Assembly (NCBI GenBank): GCA_020536535.1
Contig: JAHLWZ010001006.1
Coordinates: 1-29,988 of the forward strand
Source of the DNA: Pelomyxa schiedti
Taxonomy: Eukaryota > Evosea > Pelobiontida > Pelomyxidae
Direction: 5' to 3'
DNA: 29,988 bases
Made by a program: the position numbers and the translations under genes. A model generated the notes under the pieces. The model saw nothing but the letters and a program-made list of their open reading frames with translations, ran no database searches and was not told the DNA's origin. Positions 21,458-29,988 of the stretch are shown piece by piece (positions within the stretch are counted from its first letter, which is position 1; the number at the start of each line of letters is the position of its first letter).

Positions 21458-24400
21458 ATGAGTAGCACGGGGTCGGGGTCCTGCGAGGTAGGGATCGGAA
21501 TAGAGGACACGATTAACACCCAGGGGTGCAGCCCCGACGAGGGGTCCCACAATTCAGGCACGCCCGAGGCGGAGGCGGTGAGGGTTGCCCGCAGGAAACT
21601 GCTGGTGGCGATTGGGTTTTGGGCGGGTGTGCTGGTGGCCGTGGTGGCTGCTTCAGCAATTTTTGTTGGTGTGTATTTGGGAACTGGTGGGGATGGGGAG
21701 ACTGTCTCCACCGATTATGGGTGCTTGCCCGCTGATGAGAGAAATCCTCGTATGTTGTTTTCTTACTTTAGAGTGATATGGTTGTATTGTCTAACTCTGA
21801 TTGTGTGAAGATTGGAAGGGAAAAGTAGTCAATCTTGCTGTAAACTCTTGGACTGGAAGTGCCCTCACTGCCACTACCGCAGGTGCGTGACTTTTGCTTT
21901 CCAATTTCTTTTGTTCAATCCTAGTTTACCATTTTTCTTTTAGCTATCATACTTGGTGAATATATGGGAATGCAAGTCACTCTTCATTCTGAAGATGAGT
22001 ATGCCATGTGGGCAAAAATGGTTCAAGGGGAAGTTGATGCTTGTTTGGAAGTGTGGCCATCTGGTCATTCAACAGATCTTCAAAAATACATCTACACTGA
22101 CCAGACGATTGCCTCTGCAGGCCCGTTGGGAGTTATTGGGAAAATAGGTAAATTATTAGAACTCAACTCTCTTTCTAAGGCACTGCAGGCTGGTACTTTC
22201 CCTCCTATGTACTCGACAAATATCCCCAAGCTGCCAATTTCAATACCATGACATCCGAATCTCGAAATACCGTTCTTTCATATTTCTCCAACACACTTTA
22301 CGACGGACCGTCATCCTGGGTTTGTTATTCTATCCAACTTTTTTTTTTTTACTTTCTCAAAGCATATAGGTAAGCTATGATCACGAAATTATTGAAAACA
22401 ACGGGTGGAATATGACTGTCACCTCAATTGAGACTGAAGAGCAACTACTGGAAACAGTATATGCTGCCGCGGCAGCCAAAGACCCCATCCTCTTCTATAT
22501 GTGGACTCCCCACCAAGTACATAAAACTCCTTTGTCAATTGCTTACAATTGCAAAGATCTTTGGGAAATATGACTTGAGTCGGGTCTCCCTTCCTCCTTA
22601 CTCAAGTCAGTTATTACCAATTGTTTGCTTCTTTTGATGAAAAAAAAGCTGACTGTTACGCGGATTTGGACGAAGTCTACTGTGATTACCCAGATGACAT
22701 TTTGGTGAAAGTGTATAGGAAGAACTTCTTAGATCAGTCCACACTTCGGGTTCTACAGTCCTTCAATTTATACAATTTCGACCAAATTAAAATGCTATCT
22801 GCTGTGGTGAGCCTGGTCCCTTTGACCTGGAAGTATTTTACAATGAATCTAGGCATACAATGGCTCAACCGTGGAGGTAGCAGCCTGTAACTGGGTAAGG
22901 AAAAATCGAGAAACATGGATGCAGTGGATTCCTCCTGAACCTGGTTTGTTGTGTTATATTGGTTTTTTATCTGACCATTTTGGCAAGATAATATTTTGAG
23001 AATAGCACTCCCTTCTGTAATCATTCCGTTAGTTTTTATTTTTTGTTTGGGAGCTGGCATCGCTTCTATATGCCATTTCCGGATGAAGGTGGCTTTGTTT
23101 TTCTCAATAAATTTTTTGACCTCCAGCAGAATAAAGTTGCAGAAGAGGTCGTTGATCTAGAAAATCAAAATGCACAGCTGAAATTAGCTTTGATGAAAAC
23201 ACAAGATACAACAGACTTCCTCAATACTCCAGCGGAGACCGTTGTTAAAATGATTGAGGAATTCAGGAAACGTCATGGTATCACCCTTGTTTCCTCTATT
23301 TCTTGTTGATAGTTTTTAGATTGGTCCCCAACTGAACTGGAAGGTACTTGCTTTCCAATCATATTTCATGTATGATTGACCTTCCACAAAGATTTCAACT
23401 TCATCATAAAAGTAATCAGTTCAAGGAAGGTTTGCATAGTTGGGTTTTTTGAATAAAACTAAGGTTTACCCTGCAGCTTTACACTTTTGACAATGAGAAA
23501 ACCAGTCAATGTGTGAAACTTCTTCTATGTGATGATATAACCTTTGCAAAGTTCTGGAAGAAGACGTGAAAGATTACTTGTTTGATGTCACTGCCATTCC
23601 ACGCTCCAAAGATGTGTCTGCTGAACAACCAGAGAACACGTATGCTGGTTTTTTCTTCTTCATATCTTAGAACCAAAGGCTGGCATCATCACAGCAGAGC
23701 CATACTTCAATTTCCGAAGTGATAGATAAGCACTTCTTTGATAATGTCGAGCAGTGGGAGTGGGATGCAATCAGCTTTGCCAACCATTCCGAGAGTACTA
23801 CTCCTTGATTTCTTCAAGGACTAAACTTTCCATCAAAATTAGGCAACTACCTGGTGCACCTAGCAAACTACATTTTTGACACACATGGCTTCTTTGAGCA
23901 ACTACCTCTGAATAGACAGAAATTTAACAATTTTATGGATGCCGTTCAAAAGGGTTACCTGGATAACCCTTACCACAGCGGTTTTTCAGCTCCTTTTTCG
24001 ACTCTTCTCATAGTTGTACTTTTTAGGTATTCATGCAGCAGACGTAACTCAAGCCCTCCATCTCTGGATACAACAGTGCTCCAATGCAGTATGCTTCACT
24101 GCTTTGGAGTTATTCTCTCTTCTTTTTTCCAGCCTTGTTCACGACCTTGGACACCCTGGTGTGAATGTTCCATACTACAGCTTTTTCTTACCGCGTGACA
24201 GGATTTAATAACAACTTCATGATGGCATCAGGTTGATCTCTAAAATGTTATACCAGAATATCTCTGTGCTAATCCATCTTCGTACAGAGGATGAGCTAGC
24301 ACTACTATACAATGATATATCCATTCTCGAAAATTATCATGTATCTTATGCCTTCAGGCTACTAAAAAGACCCCAAGTAAGTCCTAAATTACTTCTGAGT

Positions 24401-25251
24401 TTTATGAGTTTTTAAACAAAAATGCACATAGTGCAACTTCATTGAGGCAATGACACCCGAACAGTATCATCTCTATCTTCGGATCCTTCTGCCTTCTCAT
24501 TAAAGCAACAGGAAAAAGGCTTTCCGGTCAATGAGCATTGGTTTGGTGCTTGCTACCGATATGGCTAAGTGAGTTCACACTCACTAGACACTCCATTACT
24601 TAACACTGAAGTTTAGGCATGTGGAGGTTGTTGGCGAATTTAAAGCCAAAGTAGCCACGGCAATGGACTTCAATGATGCACCTTCTAGGTAGCCAATGCC
24701 TTTTCTTTTTTTTTACATACCAAGGAGTCTAATGGTTAAACAGGAACCTTTTATTGAGGATCATGATGAAGGTATGGGAAAGTACTTTCCCTTCCCGACA
24801 TGCTTCACTTACCATAAAAACGCCAATACTCCAGGCTGCTGATTTGGTCAATACCGCACGTCCCGGACCCAACGCCAAATTGTGGGCTACCCGCGTTACT
24901 CAGGTTCGTACTAAAAGCTGTAACTAGGTTAACCTTTGAGTGTAGGAATTCTGCCGACAAGGAGAAAGGGAGGCGGCACTGCACCTGCCGATTTCGCCTT
25001 TTATGGACAAAAACACCAACGTGGCTCGAATGCAAGCAACTTTCATCGAGTTCATTGTAGAACCACTGTTCGGAAGCCTCACCAAAGCCCTACCACAGCT
25101 AGCCCCTGTATATATGCAGGTTGTATCCAACTTGCACATGTGGAGGACAGAACTTGGAATGCATACCAGCAGGAGTGCCGTTTGTGGCAGTGTAAGTGGG
25201 GCACCTGGACTCCCACAGGCTGAATCACACTCCAACCTTTCTAGAAAATGA
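21458..25251 (+). CDS. receptor-type cyclic nucleotide phosphodiesterase with OpuAC outer domain
   Basis: Membrane receptor enzyme. The acidic N-terminus (ATG 21458) is followed by a first helix (LLVAIGFWAGVLVAVVAASA). Exons 21811-21882, 21944-22147, 22180-22319, 22370-22516, 22557-22605, 22649-22806 and one from 22853 encode an OpuAC-type substrate-binding domain. Visible blocks are VNLAVNSWTGSALTATTAA, EVWPSGH, GWYFPSYVL, ILFYMWTPHQ and CDYPDDILVKV, ending AACNWVRKNRETWMQWIPPEP-like. A second helix (LPSVIIPLVFIFCLGAGIAS) and a coiled coil (about 23130-23275) follow. The catalytic HD domain (about 23840-25080) has NPYHSGIHAADVTQ, SLVHDLGHPGVNNNF, LALLYNDISILENYHVS, ATDMAKH, AADLVNTARPG and the conserved Gln in VARMQATFIEFIVEPLF. 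It is closest in pattern to PDE1. Predicted to hydrolyse cAMP and/or cGMP under control of an extracellular quaternary-amine-like ligand. Several middle introns (23280-23850, 24200-24960) are not fully resolved. Confidence 0.87.
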
Positions 25252-25418
25252 TTGGTTGGGTTGTGCAGTTTTGTTTATCATAAGAAATAATAAAATTATT
25301 TTGTTTCCTTGTTCTCAACAAGGGATAGCGGTTTTTCTTCCTTGCAACGTCTGTACATATGAACTGTGTTATTTTGGAAGGTGTTTGACAAGTGTTGTTC
25401 TGGCACAAGAGAGTTCCC

Positions 25419-27321
25419 TCAGGAGAGGTAAATTTTCCTGTACTCCGCAAAGGAGCCACACACAAGGCACACTTTGGATTGCTTGGCTCTATCAATGCAA
25501 CTGGCCTTGATGCATACAGCATCACAATGCCCACAGGGAAGGAATATGGCGTTGTCGCGGTTTCCAAGTGCCCCACAAACAGCACAGGGTGCGGCATCCA
25601 TTAAATTCAAATGCGGAACGAACAGCATGTCAGTCAAGGTATAAACGGTACGGCAAACTGGGCACTCGGGGGATGAGGAGGAAGCAAGAAGCTTCCGGCA
25701 GCACACTAAGCACATAACTCTGTGTCCGCATTGCTTCAGAACTATGGCCCGATTGCGGTTCTCGCATACACTACAGAGATCAGCACTAGTTGAAGCAGTG
25801 CTCAGGAAGTTCAAACACATGCCAGTGTGTGCCAACACTCGGGAACTTGGTTGTCCTTTCATTATGAGAAGTTCCAGTGTTCTTATTGGGTCCAGTGTTT
25901 GTGCTATTCCTTGAACAAATTCTTGCCCTGAGTAGCTTATTAGACATGCCGTATCAAAGAAGGAAACGTTGTTATTCGTCCCAAAGGCTGGCACACGCAA
26001 GATGGTAGTGGTTGGTTTATGCCAGGCTGCAGGTGGTTTGTTTCCGTTTATCTTTCCCACTGCTTCTAGAAACACCTCCGCCATCCTGTATTTAGGGCTC
26101 ATAACCTCGTACTGAAACAGAACCCAATGAGTAATATCCGGTATTGCCTCAATGTAAGCTGGTACAACAACAACTCCTACTCTTGTCTTCTCCTGTAGTT
26201 GGAATTCTGTTGAGGGTAGCTTCATAGCCAGGTGTGGGTCCATCTGCAATGCTTTCATGAATAAAATGCCATCATGGTAACCCGGGATCATGACAGCGGT
26301 ACCCTGACCAGGCTTGGGTGGTTCAAACATGTTCCCAAAACGAGCCACAAACTTGCAGCCATTTTCAGTGTACTCATAGGAATCACTATCTTCAAGTTCT
26401 ATTTCAAGAAGATTAATGGCACTAAGGATCAAAGGGAAAGATGCCAGGGAGTTTTAAGGATCCAAGATAAGGGTTCTCTGCCACGGCCCCTGTTCGAGAT
26501 AACATCCATTTCGGAGGGGAGACCTTGGTATTCTGGCTGTGATCGGGTGCAAGGGGTAAAGAATTGAGGGAAGAGGCTGTGCATGACGTGGCTGTTGGTG
26601 TGTGAGAAAGTGTTATGGGTGCCAGAGAGACCGGGGGAGGGGAGTTCAGTGCAGGAGTACAATTTGCTTCAGGCAGCTCTGAAAGTCCTGTATCTTTTGA
26701 AGGCAGATTGGGAGCACCTGTATTGGCACTCAAATTTACAGTTGCCACTGGAGCAATCGGTTGAGACGGAGTTGGAAGTGAACTTGTAGTAGGAATGGAA
26801 GTGGGAGTTGTTATTACAGTCACATGCACACTTGCAGTTGCAGGTGTATTTTCGTTTCCATTTACATTTGAATTTTGGGTTGGAGTTGGAGTTGGAGTTG
26901 GAGTGGGATGGCTAGGGGTCCGTGATGACGTGGAGGGAGGGGGAGTTGGTGCGGGAGTCAGAGGGTGTGGCGGCAGCGACCCCACCCCCCCAGTGGTTGC
27001 ACTGTTGGCAGGCGAAACAGGGGTGTGACAAGCCGCCCCCTCTGCCTCCTCCTCCTCCTCCTCGTCGTCGTGCCTGTTGCTCTCGCTGCCGCTGCTGCTG
27101 GTTGGGATTGTGGGATCCTCACAGGCACCGCCGCTGCCGTTGCCGCCGAGGAAGCGACGCAGGAGGGAGCCACCGCGCTGCTTTGGGGTGGGCGAGGAGG
27201 ACTCGGAGAGAGATCTCAGCGACTCGCCGGTGTAGGACGCGGCGCAGGAGGCCGCGGCCACGGACAGGGCCTCCGCGTATGGGTCGTTGGCCGATCGGTT
27301 ACCCGAACCGCCGAGTGACAT
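25419..27321 (-). CDS. double RING-finger protein with low-complexity N-terminus
   Basis: Two exons. The first (ATG 27321 to about 26504) encodes a disordered Ser/Thr/Pro/Asn-rich region with an acidic run of Glu and Asp and a TP-dipeptide repeat. The proposed intron of about 77 nt (26427-26503) joins PPKW to AINLLEIELEDSD in frame. The second exon is a long uninterrupted frame with an unrecognised, apparently folded domain of about 200 residues (FVARFGNMFEPPKPGQG, VGVVVVPAYIEAIPDITHW). Two RING-like fingers follow: CSVCENRNRAIVLKQCGHRV...CPVCR and CAVCGALGNRDNAIFLPCGH...CLVC, resembling the IAP/MULAN C3HC5 type. Likely an E3 ubiquitin ligase, substrate unknown. The second finger has extra cysteines (AVCIKASC), and its ligand spacing is unusual. 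It is convergent with the PDE gene, 167 bp apart. Confidence 0.8.
26876..26906. repeat. hexanucleotide repeat (GGAGTT)n, codes Thr-Pro repeat
   Basis: About four to five tandem GGAGTT units on plus, read on minus as a Thr-Pro dipeptide repeat inside the disordered N-terminus of the RING protein. Likely length-variable. Confidence 0.75.
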
Positions 27322-28030
27322 TCGCTGTGGGTTTTTTTTTGTTGTTGGTGGTGGGTGTGGAAAAGGTGAGAGATTTTTGTTTGTGCTTGTTTTGGAGAGC
27401 AGGGTAAATGGGGAGTAATTTCTTAGTTGTACAACACATTACCCTGGGCATAATCGTACAACAAGGTTTGTGGCAGTGTCAAAAATGGGGGGTTGGTTTT
27501 GGGGTTGATACCTGGGAGTTTGTGGAGGTTGTATAATTAAAGAGTGGCTGATGCTGTTGTGGGGTGTGAAATTTGGGTGGGGGTGCGAATGTGCGTGAGA
27601 ATCATCTTGTACTCTAAGCCTAGCACCGCCAATGAGTCTGCCTTGTTGTGCCGCAACAGTTCGAAACAGTTGGCACTGTGTTGGGCTGCCTCTTGATGTG
27701 GGTGATGGCGGTGGTTCCCCCTTGCTGCAAGCATGGACAGAGTACCTCGACGAGAGTTTTTCCAGAACAAGCAGCCCTCCTGGTAAAGTGACACTTGTCT
27801 GGTCAGCAAGAACACCCCGACATTGTTATAATCATTGCCATTGCGTTTCCAGAATTCACAACCCACAGCACGGCTGGTATCCTTTTTCAATCCAGCAATG
27901 CTGCTGGAAAAGTGGCACATGCCATGCAGTGTCAGAGACGGTGTCGGCAAGAGTTGCACTGTAGTTTCACTATATCAAATGAAAACTTTGTGAAACTTGT
28001 ATCACCTGTGTCTGTTACTTTGTAATTACG
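27322..28030. other. 5' region of RING gene plus unassigned sequence with short open segments
   Basis: The first 200 bp should contain the leader and promoter of the RING gene (G/T-rich on plus). Beyond this, both strands have medium open frames without family resemblance. On plus, a 24-nt GT-AG gap near 27782-27805 would join ...EQAALL to QEHPDIVIIIAIAFPEF, followed by TAGILFQSSNAAGKVAHA. This could be an exon of an unknown gene. On minus, 27959-27537 stays open but looks compositionally random. I cannot support a named gene. Confidence 0.3.
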
Positions 28031-28757
28031 ATTCTGCTACCGAGCCAGTCCCAAGAAGAAATTCGAATACCCTGTAAGTATATGAGAAACAGCCACACAG
28101 AAAAAGGATGAGACACCACGAGTTCTTTTCATGGAAGCCTGCATTCTCGTCCATTAATATTTGCTTGGGACAAAATAAACAAGGCGAATGAAAGCAAGGA
28201 GGGAAACATAGGTTTTTGACCACTGTTCTCTTTTAGCGAATATTCGTTTGTAATTGAATGCAAAAGATCACTGTTCGGTGGTTCTATTGAAACCAACAAC
28301 TAAATTGGTACAACGGTCTTCGTTCAATTTGATGTGATTCGATCAGTCCTGTGATTACTGGAAGGCACCAAAAGGCAGGCACAACACAGTACAATCCGTT
28401 AGTGTTGGTCAGCATTCCCAACGGCCACGCGATAAGTGATCATTACAATGAGGAACAACATACCCGAAAGGAGAGGGATCCATCAGGTTCGGCATCGATG
28501 ACTCTGGAGGGTGACATGGTCACAGGCACTAGAAACAAACAACAATTGTGTTGTTGATTAGTCTTGGTAATGAAAAGTGACACTTAGGAAGTGCCGTATA
28601 ACCTGGACATAAGCATCGACACAACAGCCACTGGACATGCAATTACAGCAACTCAACGATGAGGGAGTGGGGCTTGTGGTTTGTGGTGTAATGTATGATG
28701 CATCAACATACAACACACAAGAGACAAACAAAGACGCCCGTGGTGGCCCGTGGGGCC

Positions 28758-28795
28758 GTTATGGGATGGATGCCTTCCGGCACCCACCCCATAAC
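28758..28795. repeat. imperfect inverted repeat (17-nt arms, 4-nt loop)
   Basis: Left arm 28758-28774 and right arm 28779-28795 are reverse complements at 15 of 17 positions, with a TTCC loop. The two differences are transitions (A versus G), which would be G-U pairs in RNA of one strand. Confidence 0.7.
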
Positions 28796-29257
28796 TGCGA
28801 GCGACGTGCTTCTACGGCACTGGTTTAAGAAGCCACACGGGCGATTGTGGGCAACCAGGCCACAATATAATACGACCCGGCTTGAGCTCAAATTAATATT
28901 ATTAATTTAAGATCTGGAGATCCGGTGATGATTGAGTGCTGAGACAGATTCTGCTCCCTGTGGTCTCAGAGGAATGACTGTATATGACCACAAGGGCACT
29001 GCATGCACTGCATTGGTGCCCGGACGTATATAAGGTGAGTCTGAACCAGATCTACAAGCACAATTGCCCTGCAACGTCACCCTTGGGCCATTTAATTGAT
29101 TTTTCTGCGGCCATTTTTTTACAAACAAAAATCGCACCTGCACAAACGAAAACAAAAATCAACCGACGGCAACAAACGACACGACCAACAACGATCTACG
29201 ATCGCATTACAACGCGGCGCAACCACATAGAGCTGTTCATTAGGTATCTGTTTCTGC

Positions 29258-29279
29258 TTTTTTTTTTTTTTTTTTTTTT
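29258..29279 (+). repeat. poly-T tract
   Basis: A run of 22 T residues in the unassigned region, upstream of the ATG at 29362. Confidence 0.85.
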
Positions 29280-29474
29280 AATTCAACGCTTTAGTTCATG
29301 TCATTTCTCACCAACTCCTTTTTTTTTCCTTCGTGCAGAGGCACCGTCACATTATCGCCATAATGTCGAAAGTTACGGACTATGAGCAAAAGGCACCGTT
29401 CTACGACTGAGGTATTTATTTTATTGAAGGACTAAGTTATTTCTCTAACAATAAGCCAGAGTACCATCACGGGG

Positions 29475-29515
29475 CAGGCAGAGAACGAGCGAAAGGAAGG
29501 CTCGTTCTCTGCCTG
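29475..29515. repeat. perfect inverted repeat (16-bp arms, 9-nt loop)
   Basis: Left arm 29475-29490 (CAGGCAGAGAACGAGC) is the exact reverse complement of 29500-29515, with loop GAAAGGAAG. It lies in non-coding DNA just before a GC-rich block and next to AATAAA-like signals on the minus strand (29528-29533 read in reverse). Confidence 0.85.
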
Positions 29516-29988
29516 TGACTTGCGGGCTTTATTATCGGAGCACATCGCCTTACCGTTACGATGTAATCATAAAGTTCATTAACACTTCGTTGCTCACAAT
29601 TAAATAGACAGCCGTCGACACGAGGTGAGTGTGGGGCCGAAGCACGACCCCGAAGTAGGCCCGACGCAATGTGCTGGCGACGCCTCGCGTGGAGATGGCT
29701 CTGCCTAATCCGGCCCGCGCCCCTTCAGTGATCAACCAGAAGCGGACCGTCACCCGAGGCCCACGCGCTGCCCACGCTGAGTCGAGAGCGTCACGCCGCG
29801 CCGGCTGCTGCTGGCACGAAGGCTGGGCTCTGCTGCGGCACACGCACGCGCCTGGACGTCGTCTCCCGCTGCTGCGAGTATTCCCGCCCAACAGCGCCAT
29901 GTCCTGCTCGAGTCAATGTGACCCAGTCCTGCTCCCTGAGCCCCTCGATGAGGGGGGCACTTCCGTGGAGGCACGCACGCAAAACTGG
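29516..29988. other. GC-rich block at window edge, possible partial gene on minus
   Basis: From about 29620 to the end the sequence is much richer in G+C and CpG than the flanking DNA. Frames stay open on the minus strand (29982-29791, 29974-29750 and 29900-29556), but none has a domain I know. An AATAAA on minus at 29533-29528 would fit the 3' end of a minus-strand gene that begins outside the window. In other genes here the first exons are GC-rich, so this may be a gene start or a separate island. It cannot be resolved from this window. Confidence 0.3.

Larger units (their letters stand above)
28031..29470. other. non-coding or unassigned stretch
   Basis: No gene that I can support. Several 60-80-codon frames exist on both strands, but none has a recognisable domain or a convincing exon chain. 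The segment has an imperfect hairpin (28758-28795), a TATA-like tract with ATATAA at 29028-29033, a T22 tract and a short frame from ATG 29362 (MSKVTDYEQKAPFYD) that stops after 15 codons. That frame could be a first mini-exon or an upstream reading frame. Confidence 0.4.

Noticed and set aside
26922-27407. 161-codon plus frame, Arg/Pro-rich
   Set aside because: Antisense shadow of the disordered N-terminus of the RING protein.
28351-28557. 68-codon plus frame suggesting a mobile-element fragment
   Set aside because: No motif, no terminal repeats and no matching neighbour; too short to support.
29556-29900. 114-codon minus frame as a real protein
   Set aside because: Open mainly because of high GC; it has no recognisable domain and the window ends too soon to test it.
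1-29988. CRISPR arrays, tRNA or rRNA genes
   Set aside because: No regularly spaced direct repeats, no tRNA cloverleaf with T-loop signature and no rRNA-like sequence were found by eye.

Overview
The window looks like nuclear DNA of a compact, intron-rich unicellular eukaryote. Eleven protein genes lie on both strands, most of them broken by very short GT-AG introns (many 26-55 nt, some of 70-115 nt). There are no operons, tRNAs or rRNAs that I can see. The gene set (RhoBTB-type GTPase, C1, Sec7-PH, START, PDE1-like phosphodiesterase, MBOAT sterol acyltransferase, ZnF-UBP) suggests an Opisthokonta/Amoebozoa-like protist, because RhoBTB proteins are best known from animals, their relatives and dictyostelids. 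I cannot name the lineage from sequence alone.

Layout from left to right: a PHP-family phosphoesterase (+, 206-1566); a poorly resolved stretch with a candidate BAR-like coiled-coil gene (+, about 1630-2813) and one possible minus-strand first exon; an ACAT/DGAT1-type MBOAT acyltransferase (+, 3494-5128); a 5.9-kb minus-strand gene encoding coiled coil, WD40, C1, degenerate Sec7 and PH domains (11079-5174); a membrane dipeptidase with an apparent one-base frameshift (+, 11306-13073); a ZnF-UBP/M28-peptidase fusion (-, 14768-13123); a Cys-rich type I membrane protein of unknown family (+, 14913-16404); a RhoBTB GTPase with a U-box inside its first BTB domain and a CaaX-like end (+, 16666-18880); a nicotinamide riboside kinase-like enzyme (+, 19018-19903); a START-domain protein (+, 19997-21208); a transmembrane cyclic-nucleotide phosphodiesterase with an OpuAC (glycine-betaine-binding-like) outer domain (+, 21458-25251); and a double-RING protein (-, 27321-25419). 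The last 2.6 kb is mainly non-coding or unassigned, with two hairpins and a GC-rich block.

The most interesting content is a set of unusual domain fusions. An osmolyte-binding-type domain is joined to a PDE. A ubiquitin-tail-binding zinc finger is joined to a zinc aminopeptidase. A U-box is nested in a RhoBTB protein. A Sec7-PH module that has lost key motifs sits behind WD40 and C1 domains. I reconstructed exons by hand from splice consensus, reading frame and family alignment from memory. Four models (PHP, MBOAT, RhoBTB, NRK) and the ZnF-UBP/M28 model close to an exact multiple of three across all exons. The others are approximate at some junctions.
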